Assembly (NCBI GenBank): GCA_016839385.1
Contig: JAEOUK010000506.1
Coordinates: forward strand, 1 to 6,829
Direction: 5' to 3'
Source of the DNA: Promethearchaeota archaeon
GTDB lineage: Archaea > Asgardarchaeota > Lokiarchaeia > Sigynarchaeales > MK-D1
Length of the DNA: 6,829 nucleotides
Shown piece by piece: positions 1 through 6,433 of this stretch; positions within the stretch are counted from its first letter, which is position 1; each line of letters opens with the position of its first letter. The notes beneath the pieces were generated by a model, which did not search any database, was not told the DNA's origin, and saw nothing but the letters and a program-made list of their open reading frames with translations. A program made the position numbers and the translations under genes.

Positions 1-1
1 A

Positions 2-505
2 GAATATGGGGATGAAGTACATTCATTCGCGGTTGCAGTAAAAAAAACTAAACCTGCTCATCCAAAGAGAGTTATTAAAGATTCTTTGGATCTGGCGATC
101 CGATTACTAAAAAATGAATATCCACAACCGGAAACTCACAATGGTAAATCCTATTATGCAACCGGATTTAAAGGATATGATAATTGGTTAAGCTATTTAG
201 AAAAGAATGATGGGAATAATCACGGTCATTTTTGGAATGGAACGGTTTGGATGGAGTGTCGAAAGCACGCTGCACTATATTTTCGAGATTTACCTTATTA
301 TGAAGATGCTGTGGCAAAGAGCATGGATGATTTCAAATTAGTAAAAACTCTAGAAGAAAAATATACAAAGATTGCACAACTGTTAGAGAAAGCACGAGTA
401 AAGGAATTAGCGAGAAAAAAGAAATATAAACTCATCAAAAAAGCAAAAGAAATTGAAGCCTCGAGTTTGGAGAACATTGAAATACTAAGAAATCGACTCG
501 AATAA
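2..505 (+). CDS. C-terminal part of a C39-peptidase-like / BtrH-like protein (5' end outside the window)
   Basis: The frame is open from the left edge of the window (first full codon at 2, reading EYGDEVHSFAVAVKK) to a TAA at 503-505, giving 167 residues with no start, so the gene begins upstream. A TTG at 86 is in frame, but coding continues before it and it should not be taken as the start. The pattern GYDNWLSYLE, then HFWNGTVWMECRKHAALYFRDL, recalls the part behind the papain-like fold in C39-like / butirosin-biosynthesis-H-like hypothetical proteins, where a G-x-x-A/G-Y-x-x-W segment is followed by an N-x-x-W-x-E-x-R-x-x-A helix. The last 50 or so residues are very rich in Lys and Glu and probably form a long charged helix or coiled coil. 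No catalytic Cys or His can be judged because the N-terminal part is missing. The family assignment is from memory of the motif and is tentative; that the frame is coding is much safer. Confidence 0.6.
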   Translation, partial: EYGDEVHSFAVAVKKTKPAHPKRVIKDSLDLAIRLLKNEYPQPETHNGKSYYATGFKGYDNWLSYLEKNDGNNHGHFWNGTVWMECRKHAALYFRDLPYYEDAVAKSMDDFKLVKTLEEKYTKIAQLLEKARVKELARKKKYKLIKKAKEIEASSLENIEILRNRLE

Positions 506-658
506 CTATCTCATTATTTCATATACTTTTAATTAAGTAAGTTATAGAATTTTTTTTCAATATTTCAAACAAAATTTGAAATTTGACACAAATCCAACGT
601 TGTAATCCTAATACTTTAAATGATTTCGTGCTAACATTTACCCACCCTTCTGGGAATA

Positions 659-678
659 TAAGCGATTTTGATCGCTTA
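659..678 (+). repeat. Perfect inverted repeat (8-bp stem, 4-base loop) upstream of EF-1A
   Basis: TAAGCGAT at 659-666 is followed by the loop TTTG and then its exact reverse complement ATCGCTTA at 671-678. It lies 95 bases before the EF-1A start codon. Read as DNA it could be an operator for a dimeric regulator. Read as RNA it could be a leader hairpin if transcription starts near 645, or the stem of a terminator for an upstream transcript, although no U-run follows directly. The repeat is seen directly; its role is not known. Confidence 0.6.
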
Positions 679-685
679 AATTCGC

Positions 686-699
686 AAAATTATTAAAAA
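686..699 (+). promoter_or_regulatory. Possible TATA-box region for EF-1A
   Basis: The A/T-only segment AATTATTAAAAAA behind the purine-rich CGCAAA fits an archaeal TATA box with an upstream BRE. A start about 25 bases downstream would leave a leader of about 50 bases before the ATG at 773. In a region this AT-rich other boxes are possible, for example CTTTAAAT at 614-621, so the call is weak. Confidence 0.25.
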
Positions 700-772
700 A
701 GGGTGTATACGAAAAGGCAATAGTCGTTAGCTGACTAAAGCAAAATTACATTTACTACCTTAGTTGATTACT

Positions 773-2080
773 ATGAGTAAAAAAGAGAAACCTCACATGA
801 ATCTCGTCGTCATCGGTCACATAGATCATGGCAAGAGCACTCTCATGGGCCACGTACTCGTTGCGGCCGGTGCCGTAACAGATCGTGAGGCTCGAGAGTT
901 GGAAAAACTAGCACAAGAGCTAGACAGAGAATCTTGGAAGTATGCTTTCTTCTTTGACGCCTTAGCTGAAGAGAGGAAACGTGGAATTACTATAGATTTA
1001 ACGTTCCGTAAGTTTCCAACCAATAAGTATACGTTCACTATCATTGATGCCCCAGGACATGCTGATTTCGTAAAAAACATGATTACTGGTGCATCCCAAG
1101 CCGACGCTGCTATTTTAGTTGTGTCTGGAAAGAAAGGTGAGTTCGAATCTGGTATCAGCGATATCGGTCAGACAAGAGAACATGCATTCTTAGCAAAAAC
1201 CTTAGGTGTAAAGCAAATTGTCGTTGCTGTCAATAAGGCAGACGATCCTTCCTGGGGCTATAAGAAAGATCGCTATGATGAAGTAGTTTCAGAAACCAAG
1301 AAACTCTTGAAAATTGTTGGTTATAAGACTGAAGATATTAACTTTATCCCTGTATCTGCCCTTGAAGGAGACAATTTAGTAGAGAAATCTAAGAATATGG
1401 ATTGGTATACTGGACCAACCTTATTCGAGGCTTTAGACTTGTTTGAATTACCAGAGAAACCTACTGATAAGGATCTTAGACTTCCAGTCCAAGATGTTTA
1501 CAAGATCAAAGGTGCCGGTGTGGTGCCTGTAGGTCGTGTAGAAACTGGGACAATGAAAGTTAGTGATAAAGTCCAAGTAAATCCTGGTGGCTTTCAAGGT
1601 GAAGTCCGATCTATTGAGATGCACCATGAAAGTCAAACAGAAGCAATCCCGGGAGATAATATTGGATTTAACGTTCGAGGAGCAACCATTAAAGACTTTC
1701 ATCGTGGAGATGTAGTTACACATGCAGGAAAGCCATGCACCATTGTGGTACCGGGTCAAAATATAACAGCACAAATCATCGTTATCTATCATCCAACCGC
1801 AATCGCAATTGGATACACTCCAGTTGTGCACTCCCACACTTTGCAAATTGCATTCAAGTTTGTAGAACTCTCTAAAAAATTAGATCCGCGAACAGGACAA
1901 GTAATGGAAGAGAATCCACAATTCCTCAAGAAAAACGATGTTGCCATTGTCAAACTCTCTCCAATTAAGAAAGCCTGTGTTGAAAAATACAAGGATTTTC
2001 CTGAGCTTGGGCGTTTAGCAGTACGAGATATGGCTCGAACCGTATGTGTTGGAGTAATTCTCGACATTGATAAGCAATAG
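773..2080 (+). CDS. tuf: Translation elongation factor EF-1A (aEF-1 alpha)
   Basis: GTPase that brings aminoacyl-tRNA to the ribosomal A site in the cytoplasm. The protein has 435 residues, the usual archaeal/eukaryotic EF-1A length. The G domain shows G1 GHIDHGKS (15-22), the switch I end RGITID (70-75), G3 DAPGH (92-96), G4 NKAD (154-157) and G5 SAL (195-197). Domains 2 and 3 follow from about 230, with the typical PVGRVETG (252-259) and a C-terminal part ending in RLAVRDMARTVCVGVI. Residues about 122-132 (GEFESGISDIG) form the insertion typical of eukaryotic, TACK and Asgard EF-1A. The ATG at 773 is preferred because MSKKEKPHMNLVVIGH matches the family N-terminus; a TTG nine bases earlier would add three residues and has no support. 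No strong ribosome binding site is seen. The gene stands alone, without rpsJ or other ribosomal protein genes beside it in the window. Its first 100 or so bases of coding sequence are richer in G and C than the rest of the window, as expected for a highly expressed gene. Confidence 0.97.
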   Translation: MSKKEKPHMNLVVIGHIDHGKSTLMGHVLVAAGAVTDREARELEKLAQELDRESWKYAFFFDALAEERKRGITIDLTFRKFPTNKYTFTIIDAPGHADFVKNMITGASQADAAILVVSGKKGEFESGISDIGQTREHAFLAKTLGVKQIVVAVNKADDPSWGYKKDRYDEVVSETKKLLKIVGYKTEDINFIPVSALEGDNLVEKSKNMDWYTGPTLFEALDLFELPEKPTDKDLRLPVQDVYKIKGAGVVPVGRVETGTMKVSDKVQVNPGGFQGEVRSIEMHHESQTEAIPGDNIGFNVRGATIKDFHRGDVVTHAGKPCTIVVPGQNITAQIIVIYHPTAIAIGYTPVVHSHTLQIAFKFVELSKKLDPRTGQVMEENPQFLKKNDVAIVKLSPIKKACVEKYKDFPELGRLAVRDMARTVCVGVILDIDKQ

Positions 2081-2110
2081 ATCTGAATATTTATATTAAA
2101 AATAAAATTA

Positions 2111-2137
2111 ATCTCTATTTTCATTTTCTTTTTTAAC
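2111..2137 (+). terminator. T-rich probable terminator of EF-1A
   Basis: About 30 bases after the EF-1A stop codon is a pyrimidine tract with successive T-runs (CTATTTTCATTTTCTTTTTT). Archaeal RNA polymerase commonly terminates at such T-runs in the coding strand without needing a hairpin, and no stable stem is seen in front of it. Position and composition both fit. Confidence 0.55.
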
Positions 2138-2216
2138 TAAAATTCATCCATTTTAGAAAATAAAATATTTGCTAAATTTCCTTCTTGGTTCTTTAATTAT
2201 ATTGATGATCCTCAGA

Positions 2217-2289
2217 GTTATATATTCAAACATCCTAAATGTATGTACGGTTTAGTTCTGCATTTCGCAATTAAATAAGGCGACCTCAC
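2217..2289 (+). promoter_or_regulatory. Possible promoter and leader of the FAD oxidoreductase gene
   Basis: A TATA-like TTATATATT at about 2218-2226 would place a transcription start near 2250 and leave a leader of about 40 bases. AAGG at 2277-2280 lies nine bases before the ATG and could act as a weak Shine-Dalgarno sequence. Both are suggestions from position and composition in an AT-rich background. Confidence 0.3.
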
Positions 2290-3699
2290 ATGATTGATGT
2301 TGGATCTGAAGAAGTTTGGGATTATATTGTCATCGGTGGAGGATTGTCCGGCTTAGGTATAGCCGCCCTATTATCCTTTGAAGGTTCCAAAGTTTTAGTC
2401 ATTGAAAAGGAATCAAAAATTGGGGGACGTTCCCAAACAACTAAGAAAAAAGGTTTTATCTTGGACGAGCATCCATTTCATTTGATGAAATTTGGTTGGA
2501 AAAATCCCCTGAATGATATACTTCGTACCATGAAAGATGAAAATTATAAGAGATTATTAATTCACCCCGTTCGTCATTATCATTTGTATGTTGGGACTGA
2601 AGAAACTAAAAAACTAAAACCTAATTTGTATGAACAATCAAAACTCAAATACTTCAAACAAGGATGGATATCCATTCCACGTAACATCAATCAGATGAGA
2701 AAAAGTGATTATTTTGGAGTTTGGAAGCTAATTCGTATTTTTACAAGTGGTTTCAAGTGTACATATGAAGAGATGCGTGATATAACGCTTCAAGAATTCA
2801 ATGAAAGTAAGAAGATGAATGAAACTTCTGCTCATTATTTAAAACTTGCTGCAGGAGTTTTGATGAATTGTCCCTATCCTGATCTCGTTTCTGCTGGGGA
2901 AATATTACGAGCTATCAAATGGAGTTCTAAACAACCAGTGTTATTTGGATATCCTGATGGTGGATGGCAAAATATAATCGATCGATTTGCGGAAGTTATT
3001 GAGCGAAATGGTAAAATAATTACTGGATGTGAATCTCGTCAGCTAATTTTTGAAGAAAATGACAAAAAACGAATGGAAGCAAGAAAGGTTCTAACATCAT
3101 TAGGATCCTATTCCGCAAAGAATTTCGTACTTGCATTACCACCAAAACGTGTACCGAGATTATTTCAGCGAGATGGAGAAAATTTACTCGATCCCAATAT
3201 AAAAGAGTTTATCAAAAGACTTGTCCCTACAACCGGGATTTCCATGGATATTGCTTTATCCGCTCGCCCGTATAAAAGTAGGAGCTTATTGCATATTGAG
3301 AATCCGGATGCTTTTGGAATCTATCTTTCAAATATAGAATCTTCTGTTGCCCCTCCAGGAAAACTATTGTTGACCATATTTTCACCTGTTCGTCCTGCAG
3401 AAATAAAAGATAGTGCATTTATTGAAAAAAGAATAGAAAATCTAAGAGAAAGAATCATCAAAATGTATCCAAAGATAGAAAAAAACATTGAATTTGAGCG
3501 AATACGTGTTCATGAACTAGTAGATAACACATTTATATCTACTGATCAATACAAGGATATTCGTCCTAAAACTCAGATCCCTGGCATAGAAAATTGCTTT
3601 CTTGTTGGAGATTATGTTAATGCATATGGCTGGGGGGAAGATATTGGATATAATTCTATATGGGAAGCATTCCGTGTGTTAAAGGAAAGAAATCATTAA
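2290..3699 (+). CDS. FAD-dependent oxidoreductase, phytoene desaturase / amine oxidase superfamily
   Basis: Predicted flavoprotein of 469 residues, probably cytoplasmic since no signal peptide or clear membrane span is seen. The N-terminal Rossmann fold is plain: YIVIGGGLSGLGIAALL (12-28) carries the GxGxxG-type dinucleotide loop, Glu39 in VIEK ends the second strand and should bind the adenine ribose, and IGGRSQT (44-50) is the second FAD motif of the superfamily. Residues 219-226 (GYPDGGWQ) match the segment before the second half of the FAD domain, and NCFLVGDYVNAYGWGEDIGYNSIWEA (435-460) is the C-terminal FAD motif. The closest broad group is COG1233-like (CrtI, protoporphyrinogen oxidase and amine oxidase relatives), in which archaeal members are often of unknown substrate. 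The start follows a weak AAGG and fits the family, with the fold beginning about ten residues in. There are no carotenoid or heme genes nearby, so no substrate is assigned. The gene ends one base from the end of the convergent AOR gene. Confidence 0.88.
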   Translation: MIDVGSEEVWDYIVIGGGLSGLGIAALLSFEGSKVLVIEKESKIGGRSQTTKKKGFILDEHPFHLMKFGWKNPLNDILRTMKDENYKRLLIHPVRHYHLYVGTEETKKLKPNLYEQSKLKYFKQGWISIPRNINQMRKSDYFGVWKLIRIFTSGFKCTYEEMRDITLQEFNESKKMNETSAHYLKLAAGVLMNCPYPDLVSAGEILRAIKWSSKQPVLFGYPDGGWQNIIDRFAEVIERNGKIITGCESRQLIFEENDKKRMEARKVLTSLGSYSAKNFVLALPPKRVPRLFQRDGENLLDPNIKEFIKRLVPTTGISMDIALSARPYKSRSLLHIENPDAFGIYLSNIESSVAPPGKLLLTIFSPVRPAEIKDSAFIEKRIENLRERIIKMYPKIEKNIEFERIRVHELVDNTFISTDQYKDIRPKTQIPGIENCFLVGDYVNAYGWGEDIGYNSIWEAFRVLKERNH

Positions 3700-3700
3700 T

Positions 3701-5845
3701 TTATCCACCAGAGAATAATCGGTAATTATACCTTTTTCCGAAATTTATTTCATTTCCTTTTTTTTGAGTCCATTCATTTATGAGTGGTTTGAGATTTCCC
3801 TCTGAAATCTCCAGATCCTTTACACAGAAATCAAGATCCAATTTTTTTAATGTGCTTTCCATTGGTAAGCCGTTTTCTTGGAATCCCATTGAAGTATAAT
3901 ACGCTTTCGCCATTATTTCTAAATCTAATGATATATCTCTTGTTGGACCTTTTGGTAGTGGAGGACTTCCAATTGCTCGTTGGCTTATATCATGTCGAAT
4001 TGCTCCTTCTCTTGCATTGAACATTTGCCTTAATGTCTGGATACGGTGTCCAGTCTCCAAAATTTCCTCTGGTGTCCATTCCCATCCTGTAGATGCTCTT
4101 ACTAGTTCTATAATAGGATATTGAGCTAGGTTAATCGCCAACATGCATAATCCTAAAGCTTCAAAAATTTGGTGGAACTGTGCAACTTTGGCAGAATATC
4201 GTGCTTTTTCGATTGGATCACGGGAGTTTTCGAAATCGATTTCTTTGATAAAATGATTTAATCCCAAACCTCCTTCTGTGTCCATGCTAGCTGCTGTATG
4301 TCGACCAGGAGTTGGATCCGTTATATATGTCAAACCCATACTTGGATTATAACGAGGATCATGCATTGGTAACTCTTGTCCATTGCAATGCATTACAAAT
4401 TCCGAAGTTCCTTGGAAATGTTCGGATGCACGTAGAGTTCCATCAGCAAGTTTATCTCCTACACCCTCTCGGTTTATAATCAATTCTAATAATGTAATAA
4501 TTGCCTGTGAATCCCCCCATTTTGGAAGGAAACCCTCTGGGTGCTTTTTACATTTAAAATCTGCTTGTGTAAGTATAGCATTCTCCACACATTCCAATGT
4601 ATATGCAACAATAGCTCCTGCTGATATGGAATCCATTCCAGCTCGATTTAACATTTCGTTGATAATAAATAATGCGTGTATATCATCATTCAATATCAAT
4701 GATCCAAATGCTGAAGTTGTTTCATATTCAGGACGATGGGATGTTTTCTTGTCATATGGAAGATCCTCATATTCAATAATGGCTCCACAACGAATTGGAC
4801 AGCTAAAACACCCATATCGCTTTAGAACATAGGATTTAACACGTTTTCCTCGCAGTTTCATAGCATTTTTCATGGGAAAATCTTTATATCCTACCCCCTT
4901 GAAATTTTTCACAGGTGAATCCCCAGATTGGACACTCATCACATTGGAAATAGTTGTTCCTAATTCAGATCCACTTAAACCCACAGCTGTCATTTTAGCA
5001 AGGCTTTCTCCTCCTCCTCCCGTGCTTTGCAAATCGATGTTAAAAAATCTAGCAACAGGTGTGATGTAATCCAACACAGGAATCATCTTATTCATCATCT
5101 TGCTTTTTAGATATGATTGAATCTTTTTTCCATATGATTTCGAGAGATCCAACATAAGTTTTTTATCAACATGAGATAGCTGTGATTTTCCAGAAATACA
5201 TACTGCTTTGAGTTTTTTTGAACCCATTACTGCTCCAAGACCACTTCGTCCAGCAATTCTTCCCTCATCCGTAACTACTCCAGATACCAAGCTAAGATTT
5301 TCTCCTGCTTGACCAATAGATGCGATCTCGCAATTGGACCCATGTTTACTTTTCAAAAATTCCTCTGTTTCTACACAATCTATCCCCCAAATTTCATCAG
5401 CTGATTCAATTGTTACTTTCTTATCTTGAATTAACAAATAAACTGGATTTTCTGATATACCATCAATGAAAATACCATCTAATCCGCTACGACGAATAGC
5501 AGGTCCAAATTTTCCACCTGAATTTGAATTACCCCATCCTCCAGTACCTAAAGAACCATTTTTTCGTTTACCTTTACCGGTTAAAGGACTTTTTCCACAT
5601 ACAACATATCTACCTGATAATGGTGCGGCAGTACCAGTAAGTAACCCAGGACAAAAACCTAATATGTTTTCCGGACCCAACGGATCACATCCAGGTTTAA
5701 TTCGTGAGTATATGTAGTATACTCCTAGTCCATATCCTCCTAAATACGAACGATAAATTTTTTCTTCGGGTTTTTCTTCAGAAATTTTATTCTTACTTAA
5801 ATTCACCCACAATATTGTTCCAGTATATCCTAATGGTTGTGCCAT
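3701..5845 (-). CDS. Tungsten-dependent aldehyde:ferredoxin oxidoreductase family protein
   Basis: Enzyme of the AOR family, which binds a tungsten bis-pterin and one [4Fe-4S] cluster and typically oxidises aldehydes to acids with ferredoxin as acceptor, in the cytoplasm. At 714 residues it is about 100 longer than Pyrococcus AOR (605). The N-terminal pterin-binding domain is about 1-220, with SGRY (77-80), NSGGKFGPAIRRSGLDGI (108-125) and AGRSGLGAVMGSKKLKAV (198-215). Cluster ligands are Cys346, Cys349 and Cys353 (CFSCPIRC), with Cys567 in EALGLC as the fourth. PEYET (372-376) and His516 in PGRHTAAS lie at spacings that fit the catalytic Glu and His of Pyrococcus AOR. The pterin motifs DxxGL(C/D) are altered to NRAGMD (400-405) and EALGLC (562-567). 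The region between 216 and 345 is longer than usual and includes a Gly-rich TGGGGES (275-281). The ATG is preceded by AAAGGT. The substrate cannot be told; BamB-like and other AOR subfamilies remain possible. Confidence 0.9.
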   Translation of the reverse strand: MAQPLGYTGTILWVNLSKNKISEEKPEEKIYRSYLGGYGLGVYYIYSRIKPGCDPLGPENILGFCPGLLTGTAAPLSGRYVVCGKSPLTGKGKRKNGSLGTGGWGNSNSGGKFGPAIRRSGLDGIFIDGISENPVYLLIQDKKVTIESADEIWGIDCVETEEFLKSKHGSNCEIASIGQAGENLSLVSGVVTDEGRIAGRSGLGAVMGSKKLKAVCISGKSQLSHVDKKLMLDLSKSYGKKIQSYLKSKMMNKMIPVLDYITPVARFFNIDLQSTGGGGESLAKMTAVGLSGSELGTTISNVMSVQSGDSPVKNFKGVGYKDFPMKNAMKLRGKRVKSYVLKRYGCFSCPIRCGAIIEYEDLPYDKKTSHRPEYETTSAFGSLILNDDIHALFIINEMLNRAGMDSISAGAIVAYTLECVENAILTQADFKCKKHPEGFLPKWGDSQAIITLLELIINREGVGDKLADGTLRASEHFQGTSEFVMHCNGQELPMHDPRYNPSMGLTYITDPTPGRHTAASMDTEGGLGLNHFIKEIDFENSRDPIEKARYSAKVAQFHQIFEALGLCMLAINLAQYPIIELVRASTGWEWTPEEILETGHRIQTLRQMFNAREGAIRHDISQRAIGSPPLPKGPTRDISLDLEIMAKAYYTSMGFQENGLPMESTLKKLDLDFCVKDLEISEGNLKPLINEWTQKKGNEINFGKRYNYRLFSGG
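3731..3765 (+). terminator. Possible T-run termination sites for the FAD oxidoreductase transcript
   Basis: The two convergent genes leave one spare base (3700), so the + strand transcript must end inside the AOR coding sequence. T-runs on the + strand at 3733-3737 and, longer, at 3758-3765 (eight T) are the first good candidates. They also encode lysine and glutamate/asparagine codons of the AOR on the other strand, so they could be coding coincidence. Confidence 0.35.
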
Positions 5846-5895
5846 TTCTTTGACCTTTACTTCTTTAATGGATTTAAAATTAACCTTTAGAGACT
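5846..5895 (-). promoter_or_regulatory. Gap before the AOR gene, with possible TATA box and ribosome binding site
   Basis: Read on the minus strand, a TATA-like ATTTTAAATC (bases 5880-5871) lies 26-35 bases before the AOR start codon, which would give a nearly leaderless message. AAAGGT (bases 5858-5853) lies seven bases before the ATG and could be a Shine-Dalgarno sequence if transcription instead comes from the RNase III-like gene 50 bases upstream. The two readings compete; the sequence does not decide between them. Confidence 0.3.
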
Positions 5896-6330
5896 TTATT
5901 CAATGTAATATAGAGTTTTTATGAAAAGTAGTAACTCTGTTATGCCACTAATATCAGCGTTACGTTTCATTTGAGTATCCATCCATGGATATTCCTTTTT
6001 CCTAAATCCCTTGAGAATTTTTTCCACGAAATCCTCTACACTCGCTTTTTTCTGAAGAAATGCAAAGGCAATAATCGCTTCCGCGCTATCAGCAATTGTA
6101 TGTGAATTAGCTCTAGTCTTTGCTAAAAATCTTAATCCAGATAATTTCATTCCCTCAGAAAGTGCTGTTTTATTAACTTTTTCTCCCGTTGCTTTGTTAA
6201 TGAATAAGGATTCTGCCAAGGAAAACGTCATATTGATAATTTCATCGCCCAATTTTGCCAATCCTTTATCTTTGGCAGCAATCTCTATCGAATTAATATC
6301 ATTGAGAATTTTAGAATAATCTTCACTCAA
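5896..6330 (-). CDS. Stand-alone RNase III-fold protein (archaeal ribonuclease III family)
   Basis: Predicted 144-residue, all-helical protein resembling the archaeal RNase III-domain proteins that lack a double-stranded-RNA-binding domain. LAKLGDEIINMTFSLAESL (24-42) corresponds to the RNase III signature that contains GDA, and SHTIADSAEAIIAFAF (76-91) to the second metal-binding helix. Asp29, Asp81 and Glu84 match three of the four acidic residues that hold the metal ions. The first Glu of the bacterial signature (seven residues before Asp29) is replaced by Lys22, next to Asp21. GEKVNKTALSEGMKLSGLR in between fits the family as well. It is predicted to act on structured RNA, but activity is inference. 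The start is TTG at 6330: an in-frame stop lies three codons upstream, GAGGT is ten bases before the TTG, and the next ATG (residue 33) would cut into the signature. It is followed after 50 bases by the AOR gene on the same strand. Confidence 0.7.
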   Translation of the reverse strand: MSEDYSKILNDINSIEIAAKDKGLAKLGDEIINMTFSLAESLFINKATGEKVNKTALSEGMKLSGLRFLAKTRANSHTIADSAEAIIAFAFLQKKASVEDFVEKILKGFRKKEYPWMDTQMKRNADISGITELLLFIKTLYYIE

Positions 6331-6340
6331 TATTCTTTAT

Positions 6341-6345
6341 ACCTC
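6341..6345 (-). promoter_or_regulatory. Ribosome binding site that fixes the TTG start of the RNase III-like gene
   Basis: GAGGT on the minus strand is complementary to the CCUCC region at the 3' end of archaeal 16S rRNA and lies ten bases before the TTG at 6330-6328. It is the clearest Shine-Dalgarno sequence in the window and supports the non-ATG start. Confidence 0.55.
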
Positions 6346-6433
6346 TAAATATACATAAAACCCTTGTAAATTAATTCCTTTGGTGCAAAATTTGAGTTAT
6401 AATAGAAGAATTAAAAATTTGAAAGAACTAAGT
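6346..6433. promoter_or_regulatory. Divergent promoter region between the RNase III-like and membrane protein genes
   Basis: The two genes are transcribed away from each other from this short AT-rich segment. For the + strand, TTATAATA at 6398-6405 lies about 30 bases before the ATG at 6434 and would give a message with almost no leader, which fits the lack of a Shine-Dalgarno sequence there. For the minus strand, A/T boxes such as the one at about 6366-6375 would place a start just before the GAGGT ribosome binding site. Assignments rest on spacing only. Confidence 0.35.

Larger units (their letters stand above)
506..772. other. Intergenic region upstream of EF-1A
   Basis: This stretch is AT-rich and has no convincing open frame. 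It begins with an A/T-rich part (about 506-590, with a run of eight or more T at about 550) that may end transcription of the preceding gene. In the middle is the hairpin at 659-678. Possible TATA-like boxes are the segment around 614-621 (CTTTAAAT) and the segment around 686-699 (AATTATTAAAAAA, preceded by the purine-rich CGCAAA). The second would place a transcription start near 715-722 and leave a leader of about 50 bases. A smaller repeat, TAGTC at 721-725 and GACTA at 733-737, could form a 5-bp stem in that leader. No clear Shine-Dalgarno sequence precedes the ATG at 773. Confidence 0.4.

Noticed and set aside
86..88. TTG as the start of the first gene
   Set aside because: The frame stays open to the left edge with protein-like sequence, so the gene begins before the window.
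764..772. Three-residue N-terminal extension of EF-1A from a TTG
   Set aside because: The ATG at 773 gives the exact family N-terminus (MSKKEKPHMNLVVIGH) and the TTG has no ribosome binding site.
506..772. tRNA or riboswitch in the gap upstream of EF-1A
   Set aside because: No T-loop GGTTCRA pattern or cloverleaf arms were found; apart from the 8-bp hairpin only weak stems are visible.
826..2124. Open frames on the minus strand across EF-1A
   Set aside because: They are antisense to a clear conserved gene, and their products are Ser/Cys-rich with no recognisable domain.
2201..2216. C/D box guide RNA suggested by TGATGA at 2203-2208
   Set aside because: No CTGA D box follows at a suitable distance and no terminal stem is seen.
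4383..5717. Open frames on the + strand across the AOR gene
   Set aside because: They are antisense to conserved AOR motifs and look like the reverse-strand reading of Gly/Pro-rich codons.
6380..6433. Longer N-terminus of the membrane protein from a TTG
   Set aside because: It would add a polar Asn/Lys/Arg-rich stretch that overlaps the best TATA-like box; the ATG at 6434 is better placed.
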